Below are positions 1 through 7,656 of a DNA stretch of 8,516 bases, one piece after another. The DNA lies in contig CALEJM010000265.1 in assembly GCA_937898265.1 (NCBI GenBank), forward strand, positions 1 to 8,516, in the 5' to 3' direction. Made by a program: the position numbers and the translations under genes. The DNA is from an uncultured Porphyromonadaceae bacterium (GTDB lineage: Bacteria > Bacteroidota > Bacteroidia > Bacteroidales > Paludibacteraceae). The notes below the pieces were generated by a model. That model was not told the DNA's origin. It was given only the letters and a program-made list of their open reading frames with translations, and searched no databases. Position 1 is the first letter of the stretch. Each line of letters starts with the position of its first letter.

Positions 1-1
1 T

Positions 2-3000
2 CAGACCAACACCGTCTACAACATCACCGTGGGTGTGATGACCGACCCAACCGACCAGACCACCTTCGTGCCTGTGCAGACCTTTGCTCCAACCATCCAA
101 TCATCAAACACCAACCAGCAATGGGAACTCGTTGAGATGGACTTCAGCAGCTACACCGGCAATGGTCAATACATCGCCTTCTGGGACGGCTCACGTTCTG
201 CTACCAACACTATCTACATCGACGACCTCGAACTCAGCCTCCTCCCATCATGCCCACGTCCTAAAGGTGTGAGCGTGCTCACCGTGGCCGACACCGAGGC
301 AAGCTTCACCTTCACCGAGTCATCCACCAACGTCACCTATCAAGCTGCCGTAGTGGCCACAGGCGACGCCATCACCTCAGCCAATATCGTAGCCACTGGC
401 ACCTCAACCTCTTCTCCTGTCAAGGTTGCCGGACTCTCTGCCAACACCGCCTACGACTGCTACATCCGCACCATCTGCGGCGCTGGCGACACCTCCACTT
501 GGTCGGTTCCAGTAGCGTTCAAGACCCCCCGTCTCATGACCGCTCTCCCATACACCACCAACTTCTCCAACCCATTGGACAACGCCACCTGGGTACTCGA
601 GAACGGAACCTACACCAACCGCTGGATCACCGGCACTGCTGCCGACGCCAACGGAGCACTCTACGTGTCCAACAACAACAGCGACTACGTATTCACCCCA
701 TCATCGTCGTCGTACATCTACGCCTACAAGCCATTCCACTTCATCCCAGGCATCTACCACATCAGCTTCGACTGGGAGGCTCAAGGCTACAGCACCTATA
801 ACGTATTGCGTGCGTTCCTCGTGCCAACCAACGTACAGCTCACCGCTGGCAACGCCTTCGGCATGACCACCACCACCAATACCGACCCTGCCGGCTGGAT
901 CTCACTCTCTGGTGCCAACACCAAGATGAACCTCCAAGCCTCTTGGACAACCCTCGAATACGACCTCATCGTAACCGACACCGTCAACTACAACCTCGTA
1001 TTCTTCTGGCGCAATACCATCGGCTCTGGCTCAACACAGCCTGCTGCCATCGACAACGTCTCTGTCATCCCAGTGACCTGCGCCTCTCTCATCGACAACA
1101 CCATCGAAGACACCTATATCAAGATGGAGTTCCGTCCAAGTCAAGGCACAGCCACAGCCCACGAAGTGGTGCTCAATAACACCCCTATCGACCTCACCAA
1201 CCTCAATGGTGTGCTTCATCACGTGACCACCACCCAAGCATTCGACTCTGTGGGCGGCCTCACTCCTAACACACCATACTATGCTTACGTGCGCACCATC
1301 TGCTCCGGCAACGACACCGGTCTCTGGATGGCCAACAACTTCCGCACCGAGTGCGAACTCATCTCCGTCTTCCCACACACCTGGAACTTCGAAGATGCTC
1401 CTTCCACCGGTAACGGCACAGCTCCAACCTGCTGGACCCGCGTCTCTGGCGGTCAAAGCTATCCTAACGTAAGTTCGTCCCGCTCTCACAACGGCGGTGG
1501 CAAGTCGCTCTATTTCTACAGCACCTCTTCCAACGCCGAGCCTAACATCTTCGCTATGCCACGCCTCGGAGTACAGAACATCAACGAATACAAAGTTGAG
1601 TTCTACACCTACTACTCAGCCACAGGCCACGGCATCGCAGTCGGCGTGATGAGCGACGTCAACGATCCATCTACCTTCGTATCGCTCGACACTGTTTATG
1701 TTACCGAAGCCAGTACATGGCAGAAACAGACCGTTCGCCTTCGCAACTATACCGGCAACGGCAAGAACATCGCCTTCCTCACCGACCGCGGCATCCGCTC
1801 CAACGGCTGCTACGTATGGGTCGACGACGTAACCGTAATGGAAGACCGCTTCTGCGATCCTGTTGAGAATATCTACGTCAACAGCGTAACTGGCGACGGC
1901 GCTCAACTCACATGGTCTCAAGGCGAGGCACTCACCTTCAACGTTATGGTAACCACCAAGGCTGTCAACCCAGACACCGTTGAAGGCACCGAGCCATTCG
2001 TACTCATCTACGAAGAAGCTTTGACCGACAACAATCTCGACCTCAACGGCTACCTCAACGCCAACGTCACCTACTATTTCTACGTACAAGGCGACTGTCA
2101 GTCGGCCGACAACAAACCTTCACTCTGGAGCGACGGCACCACCTTCACCACCGTTTGTGGCGCCTATCCATTGCCATACGCTCAGTCGTTCAGCACTGCC
2201 CATCCAGGCGAAGGCACAGTTCCAACCTGCTGGTCAACTCGCTTCGAGACCCTCGGTAATGCTTCCGAGACCTCAGCCTACCACGTAGCTCCATACTGCT
2301 ACGCCAGCACCCATATCAACAGCGCTGCCGACAGCTGCGCACTCCGCATGCCATTCTACCACACCGCCACAGCCCAGACACGCGGCTTCGCTATCTTGCC
2401 TGAGCTCACTGGCAGCCTCACCGGCTACAAGATGGACTTCTACATGCAGAGCTCGCTCACCAGCGGTCGCACCACCTTGCTCGTGGGCACCATCACCGAT
2501 ATCTCCGACTACAGCACCTTCACTGCCTTCGACACCATCATCGTTACCGACAGCTGGGCACATTATGCCGTGGCTCTCGACAACGTGCAGAACCTCGCTG
2601 GCACACACCTCGCCCTCGTGAGCGACGGTGCCAACAGCACTGAGTCTGGATTTATCTACATCGACGACTTCAGCGTAGTGCCTGCAGTGGCTTGCACCGC
2701 TCCAAGCAACATCCGCGTTGAGACCGTCGACCCAACCACCGTGGCTATCTCTGTGACCACCGCTTCTGCTGCCGACCAAATGGTACAAATCCAGATCGCA
2801 CGTCAGAACCTCACTCCAGACAGCCTCGACCTCCACGCCAACATCGTTGAGATCGATACCACTGTCAACGTCAGCAACCTCCCAGTTCACATCGGAGGCT
2901 TGGCTGGTATGACAACTTACTACGTATACGCACGCGTGGTTTGCGACACTGCCAACAACGTCTACTCACCACGTTGCCCACAAACCGCATCGTTCACCAC

Positions 3001-6000
3001 CAGCTGTGCCCGCGTATCCATCCCATACGATTACGGCTTCGACGAGGGCCCTTGGTTCGGCGCTCCTGCTTGCTGGACCGTCTACCAAGTTGATGGCACC
3101 AGCGCTCCATACATCGAGATGGGCGGCGCCAACGGAACCACCTATGCACTCATCTTCAACGGCACAGCATCCAACCCTGCCTTCGCCGTAATGCCAGAGA
3201 CCGAGGCCGACTCTATCAAACGTCTCGTGCTCCCCTACCAAGGCTTGAAGGGTGGTGGATGGTTGAACTTCACTGGCCTCTCAGTCGGTGTGATGACCGA
3301 TCCTCTTGACCCATCCACCTACACCGAGGTATTCAACAACAACCCAGGCTCATGGACTAGCCTTGAGGTGGCCTTCGCCAACTACACAGGCTCTGGTCGC
3401 TACATCGCCTTCAAGTCTACCTCAGCGCAGTATATCGACCAAGTTCACCTCGAATACGCTCCAACCTGTCACCGTCCAACCACTCCTACCCAGACTGGCA
3501 ACAGCGGCACCACCATCACCGCTTCTTGGAACCATGGTCAGGACAACGAGGGCGCATGGGATGTAGTCGTACTCCCAGAGGGAACCACTCCACTCGAGGA
3601 GACCGTGCCTACCACCACCGTTACCTCACCTACAGCCACCCTCACCGGCTTGCAACCTAACACCAACTATTCAGTCTTCGTGCGTGCCGTCTGCGCTGCC
3701 AACGACCGTTCAGAGTGGGAAGGTGCCGTGATGCACACCGCTTGCTTGGCATATCAGTTGGATTCTGTCACCCCATTCACCGAAGACTTCGACAACGATG
3801 GCACAGGCTCAACAGCCTTCCCATCTTGCTGGATCATCCCTGGCAGCTATCCATACATCAACGCCTCACAGCACTACAGTGGCGTAGGCTCACTCTACTT
3901 CTATAGCACATCAAGCGGCAACTACACCGCTGCTACCCAAGAACTCGTGGGTGCCAACCTCAACGAACTTGAGCTCACCTTCAAGGGTCTTGCCACCAAC
4001 GCTGCCTACCGTATTGATGTAGGTGTGATGGAGAATCCAGAAGACGTCAACTCATTCGTCAAGATTGCCGACTTCGGCGTATCATCTGCCAACACTTGGG
4101 AAGACAAGAAACTCCGCTTCACCACCTACAGCGGCAATGCCCGTCACATCGCCTTCCGTTCAAAAGGTGTGATCACCGGTTTCGCCAACTCCTACTACAT
4201 CGACGATGTCAACATCTCTATCCTCCCTCCATGTTCTGCTCCGGGCATCACTTTCACCGAGGTGAACTCCGACACCATGAGCGTAGAGATTCTCCCTGTT
4301 CGCTCCACCGACTCACAATGGCAATACGTGGTGACCGCAGTTTCAAGCGCTGATGCTCCAGACATGGCAGCAGCCATCGCCAACCGCACCCTCACCACCA
4401 CCACCGACATCTTCACCGGTTTCAGATACAACACCCACTACTCAGTCTACACCCGCACCGTTTGCGGCAACGACTCAACACCATGGGAACGCTACGAAAT
4501 CGTCTCACCATGTGGACCTGTCATCGTGGATGCCAACACCTCATTCTACGAGGACTTCGACACCTATGGCGCTGGCAACACCGTTCACGTGCCATGCTGG
4601 ACCAACCACACCTCCAACGCTACTGCCTATCCTTATGTCTATGCTTCACAGCATAAGAACGGCACTGCTTGCCTCTATACCTACGACAATGGCAGCCAGA
4701 ACACCTACGTTGCAACACCTCGTATCATCGGCTTGCCAGTTCAGCAGATGCAGCTCGACTTCTGGGGACGCACCACCAACGCCAACTACAAGATTGAAGT
4801 CGGCGTCATGACCGACCCTGAAGACCTCAGCACCTTCCAACGTGTGGACATCATCTCTTGCTCAACTGCTAACCAATGGTACGAACAGCATGTCACCTTC
4901 GCCGACTACACCGGCAACGGACAATACATCGCCTTCAAGCACAACAACGCTGGCTACTTCATGATCGACAGTGTCTTCGTCTCAGCTCTCCCTGGTTGCA
5001 GCGCTCCTGGCGTCAACATCAAGGTCAACAACTTCGAGACCGCCACTGCCACCATCACCCCAAGCAACGAGGCCGACAGCAACTTCGTCGTTCTGCTCAC
5101 CCCAGCAAGCACCCTTGCTGAGCCAGACCTCGACAGCGTTGTCAAAGCCGACACCGTCAACGGTTACGTCTACACCCTCCAAGGTCTCACCGCCTCCACC
5201 ACCTACACACTCTACACCCGTGTGCTCTGTGGCGACCAATGGACCTCAACCACCTTCACCACCCACTGCGCACCAGTCATCGTCAACGACACGCTCCAAT
5301 ACAGCGAGCCATTCGATACCTACGGCACTGGCTTCACCGTGACACCGGGCTGCTGGCTCACCTTCACCAACGGTGACAACCTCAACCCATACATCACCTC
5401 AACCAGCAACACCGCTCCAGGTGCGCTCTACTTCTCACCAGCTGCCGGCAACTACAGCTATGCAACCACACCAATGATTGAAGGCACTCCAGCCAACGAA
5501 TGGCGCGTTCAGTTCACTGGTCGCAAGCCTATCAACGGCAACTTCCTCGAAGTAGGTGTGATGACCGACCCAGAAGACCAGGCTACCTTCGTCGTGATGG
5601 ACACCATCGAGCCTAACGACGTCAACACCTGGATCGACTACACCATCGACTTCAACAACTACAGCGGCACTGGCAAATACCTCGCCTTCCGTGCTCCGGT
5701 AACCACCGCAGCCAACTACTTCTACCTCGACAACGTCATGGTATCGAAGATTCCATCTTGTGCTGCTCCTGCCGTAACAGCCAACTACAACAACGGAACC
5801 CTCGAGCTCACCCTCGTGCCTTCCAACAACACCAACACCGAATGGGAAATCGTGGTTGACTTCAGTGCTACCACACCAGACAGTGCCAACGCGTTCTACC
5901 ATCAGGTAGTCAACACCACCACCGTCAACATCCCTGATGCAAGTGCTTCTGTAGTCTACTACATCCACACCCGCTCACACTGCGGCTCCGACTGGAGCGA

Positions 6001-6028
6001 CTGGGGCACCACCTCATACACTGCTCCT
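2..6028 (+). repeat. Array of eight jelly-roll + Fn3 module pairs
   Basis: A Cys codon opens almost every domain. Fn3 domains begin at 251, 1079, 1853, 2693, 3467, 4232, 4997 and 5759. Jelly-rolls begin at about 530 (no Cys), then 1352, 2156, 3005, 3743, 4511 and 5267; the first is cut by the window edge. Fn3-to-Fn3 spacing is 828, 774, 840, 774, 765, 765 and 762 bp, so the later modules are nearly uniform at about 255 residues. Each Fn3 has a second Cys in its F-strand-like motif (RTIC, RAVC, RTVC, RVLC). Most jelly-rolls have a second Cys in a conserved CW pair. Modules 7 and 8 look closest, sharing openings such as CGPVIV/CAPVIV and FDTYG. The domain names rest on motif recognition, not on a profile search. 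Confidence 0.85.
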
Positions 6029-7471
6029 TGCGGCCTCGTTCGTCTCCCATACAGCGAGTCACTCTCTGTTCAGCCTACACGCTGCTGGGAAACCAAGAGC
6101 GGTCTGTTGGCCGACGTGATGGCTGGCACTACCACCCTCACCAACACCACAGGCGAATGGATGTACGGCGCTGCTGGCGTTGGCGTGGCTACCACCCACA
6201 CCCGTGTCAACGTCACAGGTACCGACTGTCACAAATGGCTCATCTCGCCACAAGTGCTCATCGACACCTTCGCCGTTATGGAGTTTGACCTCGGCCTCGG
6301 TTCTGCCCTCTTCAACTTCGCCATCGACACCACGGGTCAGCAAGACGACCGCTTCGTCGTTCTCGCCTCACGCGACAACGGCACCACCTGGAGCATCGTT
6401 CGCGAATGGAACAACACCGGCTCAGCCAACGTCTACAACCAGATTGTTTACAATGGCAGTCATGTGAAATTCCCTGTTCTCGACTTCGTAGGCGATACCG
6501 TCAACTTCGCCTTCTATGTTGAGTCAACAGTAGCCGACGGCAACTGCGACCTCCACCTTGGCAACGTACAACTCAGCACCGTCAGCAGCCGTGTTGACTA
6601 TGTTGACAACGTATGCGCAGGTAGCAACTACTACGCTCACGGCTTCAACATCGCAAGCTCCGAAATCGACGCCACCACCTCACCAAACGTCTTCACACGT
6701 TTCGTGGCCGACGTTCTCTATGTACTCACCCTTAACGTCACCACCGCTTCACAAAGCGCCGAGACCATCACCATCTGCGACAACGCCCTCCCATACACAT
6801 GGAACGGACAGACACTCACCGCAGCTGGCGAGTACACCTGGAACACCACCGCTACCAGTGGTTGCGACTCTATCGTAACACTCACCCTTGTGGTCAACAA
6901 CGCTGCTGTTGACACCGTAGACCTCGCTATCTGCGACACCGATCTCCCATACGCTTGGAACGGTCAAGACCTCACCGCTGCAGGCACCTACACCTTCAAC
7001 GGCACCTCTGCTGCTGGCTGCGACTCAGTCGTAACGCTCAACCTCACCATCAACGCCTCATTTGCTGGCACCGAGACCCTCGACCTCCTCGACACCGACC
7101 TCCCATACACCTGGAACGGCATCGACATCGAGGCTGCAGGCGAATACACCTTCAACGGCACCACTGCTGAAGGCTGCGACTCTGTCATCACCCTCACCGT
7201 TACCGTGGCTGTAGGCCTCGAGTACGCTGAAAACGGCATGTTCAACATCACCCCTAACCCAGTAGAGAAGGGCGGCATCGTTCGCATCGACGCTACTGTA
7301 GGCGAGAGCGCTGTTGTTGAACTCTTCACCGCTAACGGCAAACTCGTAGCTCGCAGCGAGCACAACGCCGAGACCATCTACGTCACCATGCCACAAGTGG
7401 CAGGCCTCTACATGGTACGCCTCACCACCGAAACAGGCAAAGTGATGTACGGCAAGGTCATCGTCCGCTAA
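2..7471 (+). CDS. Giant multi-domain T9SS-secreted surface protein (adhesin-like), 5'-partial
   Basis: The frame is open from base 2, so the gene begins upstream; the GTG at 29 lies inside a jelly-roll domain and is not a real start. The 2489 visible residues alternate jelly-roll/MAM-like domains (motifs VGVMTDP, YTGNGQYIAF, YIDD) with Fn3-like domains (motif GLxxNTxYxxYxRTxC). A ninth jelly-roll, four CDS-type repeats and a C-terminal type IX sorting domain follow. The protein is rich in Thr, Asn, Ser and Asp, poor in Lys, and shows no transmembrane segment, as expected of an extracellular protein. Codon choice is strongly C-ending (ACC, AAC, CTC, GAC). By family knowledge, such proteins are exported by Sec, moved across the outer membrane by the T9SS and often anchored on the surface. 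An adhesive or glycan-binding role is inference; no catalytic domain is visible, though one could lie upstream. Termination is TAA at 7469-7471. Confidence 0.96.
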   Translation, partial: QTNTVYNITVGVMTDPTDQTTFVPVQTFAPTIQSSNTNQQWELVEMDFSSYTGNGQYIAFWDGSRSATNTIYIDDLELSLLPSCPRPKGVSVLTVADTEASFTFTESSTNVTYQAAVVATGDAITSANIVATGTSTSSPVKVAGLSANTAYDCYIRTICGAGDTSTWSVPVAFKTPRLMTALPYTTNFSNPLDNATWVLENGTYTNRWITGTAADANGALYVSNNNSDYVFTPSSSSYIYAYKPFHFIPGIYHISFDWEAQGYSTYNVLRAFLVPTNVQLTAGNAFGMTTTTNTDPAGWISLSGANTKMNLQASWTTLEYDLIVTDTVNYNLVFFWRNTIGSGSTQPAAIDNVSVIPVTCASLIDNTIEDTYIKMEFRPSQGTATAHEVVLNNTPIDLTNLNGVLHHVTTTQAFDSVGGLTPNTPYYAYVRTICSGNDTGLWMANNFRTECELISVFPHTWNFEDAPSTGNGTAPTCWTRVSGGQSYPNVSSSRSHNGGGKSLYFYSTSSNAEPNIFAMPRLGVQNINEYKVEFYTYYSATGHGIAVGVMSDVNDPSTFVSLDTVYVTEASTWQKQTVRLRNYTGNGKNIAFLTDRGIRSNGCYVWVDDVTVMEDRFCDPVENIYVNSVTGDGAQLTWSQGEALTFNVMVTTKAVNPDTVEGTEPFVLIYEEALTDNNLDLNGYLNANVTYYFYVQGDCQSADNKPSLWSDGTTFTTVCGAYPLPYAQSFSTAHPGEGTVPTCWSTRFETLGNASETSAYHVAPYCYASTHINSAADSCALRMPFYHTATAQTRGFAILPELTGSLTGYKMDFYMQSSLTSGRTTLLVGTITDISDYSTFTAFDTIIVTDSWAHYAVALDNVQNLAGTHLALVSDGANSTESGFIYIDDFSVVPAVACTAPSNIRVETVDPTTVAISVTTASAADQMVQIQIARQNLTPDSLDLHANIVEIDTTVNVSNLPVHIGGLAGMTTYYVYARVVCDTANNVYSPRCPQTASFTTSCARVSIPYDYGFDEGPWFGAPACWTVYQVDGTSAPYIEMGGANGTTYALIFNGTASNPAFAVMPETEADSIKRLVLPYQGLKGGGWLNFTGLSVGVMTDPLDPSTYTEVFNNNPGSWTSLEVAFANYTGSGRYIAFKSTSAQYIDQVHLEYAPTCHRPTTPTQTGNSGTTITASWNHGQDNEGAWDVVVLPEGTTPLEETVPTTTVTSPTATLTGLQPNTNYSVFVRAVCAANDRSEWEGAVMHTACLAYQLDSVTPFTEDFDNDGTGSTAFPSCWIIPGSYPYINASQHYSGVGSLYFYSTSSGNYTAATQELVGANLNELELTFKGLATNAAYRIDVGVMENPEDVNSFVKIADFGVSSANTWEDKKLRFTTYSGNARHIAFRSKGVITGFANSYYIDDVNISILPPCSAPGITFTEVNSDTMSVEILPVRSTDSQWQYVVTAVSSADAPDMAAAIANRTLTTTTDIFTGFRYNTHYSVYTRTVCGNDSTPWERYEIVSPCGPVIVDANTSFYEDFDTYGAGNTVHVPCWTNHTSNATAYPYVYASQHKNGTACLYTYDNGSQNTYVATPRIIGLPVQQMQLDFWGRTTNANYKIEVGVMTDPEDLSTFQRVDIISCSTANQWYEQHVTFADYTGNGQYIAFKHNNAGYFMIDSVFVSALPGCSAPGVNIKVNNFETATATITPSNEADSNFVVLLTPASTLAEPDLDSVVKADTVNGYVYTLQGLTASTTYTLYTRVLCGDQWTSTTFTTHCAPVIVNDTLQYSEPFDTYGTGFTVTPGCWLTFTNGDNLNPYITSTSNTAPGALYFSPAAGNYSYATTPMIEGTPANEWRVQFTGRKPINGNFLEVGVMTDPEDQATFVVMDTIEPNDVNTWIDYTIDFNNYSGTGKYLAFRAPVTTAANYFYLDNVMVSKIPSCAAPAVTANYNNGTLELTLVPSNNTNTEWEIVVDFSATTPDSANAFYHQVVNTTTVNIPDASASVVYYIHTRSHCGSDWSDWGTTSYTAPCGLVRLPYSESLSVQPTRCWETKSGLLADVMAGTTTLTNTTGEWMYGAAGVGVATTHTRVNVTGTDCHKWLISPQVLIDTFAVMEFDLGLGSALFNFAIDTTGQQDDRFVVLASRDNGTTWSIVREWNNTGSANVYNQIVYNGSHVKFPVLDFVGDTVNFAFYVESTVADGNCDLHLGNVQLSTVSSRVDYVDNVCAGSNYYAHGFNIASSEIDATTSPNVFTRFVADVLYVLTLNVTTASQSAETITICDNALPYTWNGQTLTAAGEYTWNTTATSGCDSIVTLTLVVNNAAVDTVDLAICDTDLPYAWNGQDLTAAGTYTFNGTSAAGCDSVVTLNLTINASFAGTETLDLLDTDLPYTWNGIDIEAAGEYTFNGTTAEGCDSVITLTVTVAVGLEYAENGMFNITPNPVEKGGIVRIDATVGESAVVELFTANGKLVARSEHNAETIYVTMPQVAGLYMVRLTTETGKVMYGKVIVR
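530..1078 (+). other. Divergent jelly-roll domain 2 lacking both conserved cysteines
   Basis: This domain of about 183 residues is longer than its neighbours (154-179). It has no VGVMTDP motif; the corresponding region reads AFLVPTNVQL. It ends with AAIDNVSVIP, so it still belongs to the jelly-roll class. The boundary Cys is replaced by Arg (codon 530-532) and the CW motif by TW (Thr codon 587-589). It looks like a different subfamily inserted into the array rather than a recent copy. Confidence 0.7.
6029..6598 (+). other. Terminal jelly-roll domain 9, cleaved-adhesin/MAM-like
   Basis: It opens with PCGLVRLPY and contains RCW, so it keeps the usual pair of cysteines. The core differs from the other domains: KWLISPQVLID, then MEFDLGL, then FVVLASRDNGTTWSIV. 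That W-SP ... FD ... S-DNG-TW pattern is typical of cleaved-adhesin/MAM-like domains of Bacteroidota proteases and adhesins. At about 190 residues it is the longest of the set. It is followed by CDS-type repeats instead of an Fn3 domain and so closes the array. Confidence 0.72.
6599..7222 (+). repeat. Four 52-54-residue CDS-type repeats before the sorting domain
   Basis: Three clear units share LPYxWNGxxLxAAGxYTFNGT and GCDSxVTLxLxV. Their aligned first-Cys positions are 6776, 6932 and 7088, an exact 156-bp (52-residue) period. A degenerate fourth copy lies just upstream, with VCAGSNYYAHGFNI and VADVLYVLTLNVT in the equivalent places and its Cys at 6614, 162 bp before the next. Repeats of this GCDS(I/V)VTL type are common near the C-terminus of secreted Bacteroidota proteins, where they probably form a beta-rich stalk. 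The last unit has Leu in place of the first Cys. Confidence 0.85.
7235..7471 (+). other. C-terminal type IX secretion sorting domain (type A)
   Basis: The last 78 residues show the hallmarks of a T9SS C-terminal domain. They begin FNITPNPV, with the conserved PNP near the start. A middle strand follows, VVELFTANGKLV, then AGLYMVRLTTETGKV, ending in a basic strand, YGKVIVR. In the family this domain directs the folded protein through the outer-membrane translocon. It is usually removed by a sortase-like protease while the protein is attached to lipopolysaccharide. The stop codon follows immediately, so the C-terminus is complete. Confidence 0.93.
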
Positions 7472-7487
7472 AGACCCTCTCCCCCAA

Positions 7488-7513
7488 CCCCTCCCCCGTA
7501 AAAAGGGGAGGGG
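7488..7513 (+). repeat. C-rich hairpin just after the giant gene
   Basis: A perfect 9-bp stem pairs CCCCTCCCC (7488-7496) with GGGGAGGGG (7505-7513) around an 8-base loop. The preceding GACCCTCTCCCC tract (7473-7484) matches the left part of the second hairpin at 7657-7710, which suggests one repeat family. No T-tract follows directly, so it is more likely an mRNA 3'-end stabilising structure or repeat than a terminator. Confidence 0.7.
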
Positions 7514-7525
7514 AGTGGTTACCAT

Positions 7526-7560
7526 AGCCCCGCTTACCCACAGCGGGGCTTTCTTTTGTT
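7526..7560 (+). terminator. Rho-independent terminator of the giant gene
   Basis: A perfect 8-bp GC-rich stem pairs AGCCCCGC (7526-7533) with GCGGGGCT (7543-7550) around a 9-base loop. The T-rich tail TTCTTTTGTT (7551-7560) follows at once. It lies 55 bp after the stop codon and no other gene intervenes, so it should end the giant gene's transcript. Confidence 0.88.
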
Positions 7561-7562
7561 TA

Positions 7563-7586
7563 AGTGAAGAGTGAAAAGTGAAAAGT
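7563..7586 (+). repeat. Heptamer tandem array, about 3.4 copies of AGTGAAA
   Basis: The units are AGTGAAG, AGTGAAA and AGTGAAA followed by a partial AGT, with an exact 7-bp period. The array starts two bases after the terminator tail. It resembles the short tandemly repeated heptamers described in intergenic DNA of some bacteria. No function can be read from it. Confidence 0.8.
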
Positions 7587-7587
7587 T

Positions 7588-7623
7588 CTAGAAAGCCTAG
7601 AAAATCTAGAATATCTAGAAATT
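7588..7623 (+). repeat. 9-bp tandem array, four copies beginning CTAGA
   Basis: CTAGA occurs at 7588, 7597, 7606 and 7615, an exact 9-bp period with units CTAGAAAGC, CTAGAAAAT, CTAGAATAT and CTAGAAATT. It follows the first heptamer array with one base between them. CTAG is rare in many bacterial genomes, so four phased copies stand out. Confidence 0.85.
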
Positions 7624-7651
7624 GCTAATTGCTCATTGCTAATTACTCATT
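7624..7651 (+). repeat. Heptamer tandem array, GCTAATT/GCTCATT alternating
   Basis: Four 7-bp units read GCTAATT, GCTCATT, GCTAATT and ACTCATT, equivalent to two copies of a 14-bp unit. The array directly abuts the 9-bp array, so 7563-7651 is almost entirely short tandem repeat with three different unit sequences. Confidence 0.85.
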
Positions 7652-7656
7652 AAAAT

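Noticed and set aside
29..31. GTG at 29 as the start codon of the giant gene
   Set aside because: The frame is open to base 2 and the preceding residues (QTNTVYNIT) continue the jelly-roll strand, so the start lies upstream.
2273..2890. 205-codon minus-strand ORF inside the giant gene
   Set aside because: It lies opposite strongly C-ending codons, which suppress stops on the reverse strand; its Val/Gly/Asp-rich product has no domain.
4353..4811. 152-codon plus-strand ORF in another frame of the giant gene
   Set aside because: Its Thr/Pro/Ser-rich low-complexity product is the frame-shifted reading of ACC/AAC/CTC-rich codons, while the main frame keeps clear domains.
7563..7651. CRISPR array
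   Set aside because: The units are 7-9 bp with no spacers; this is simple tandem repetition.
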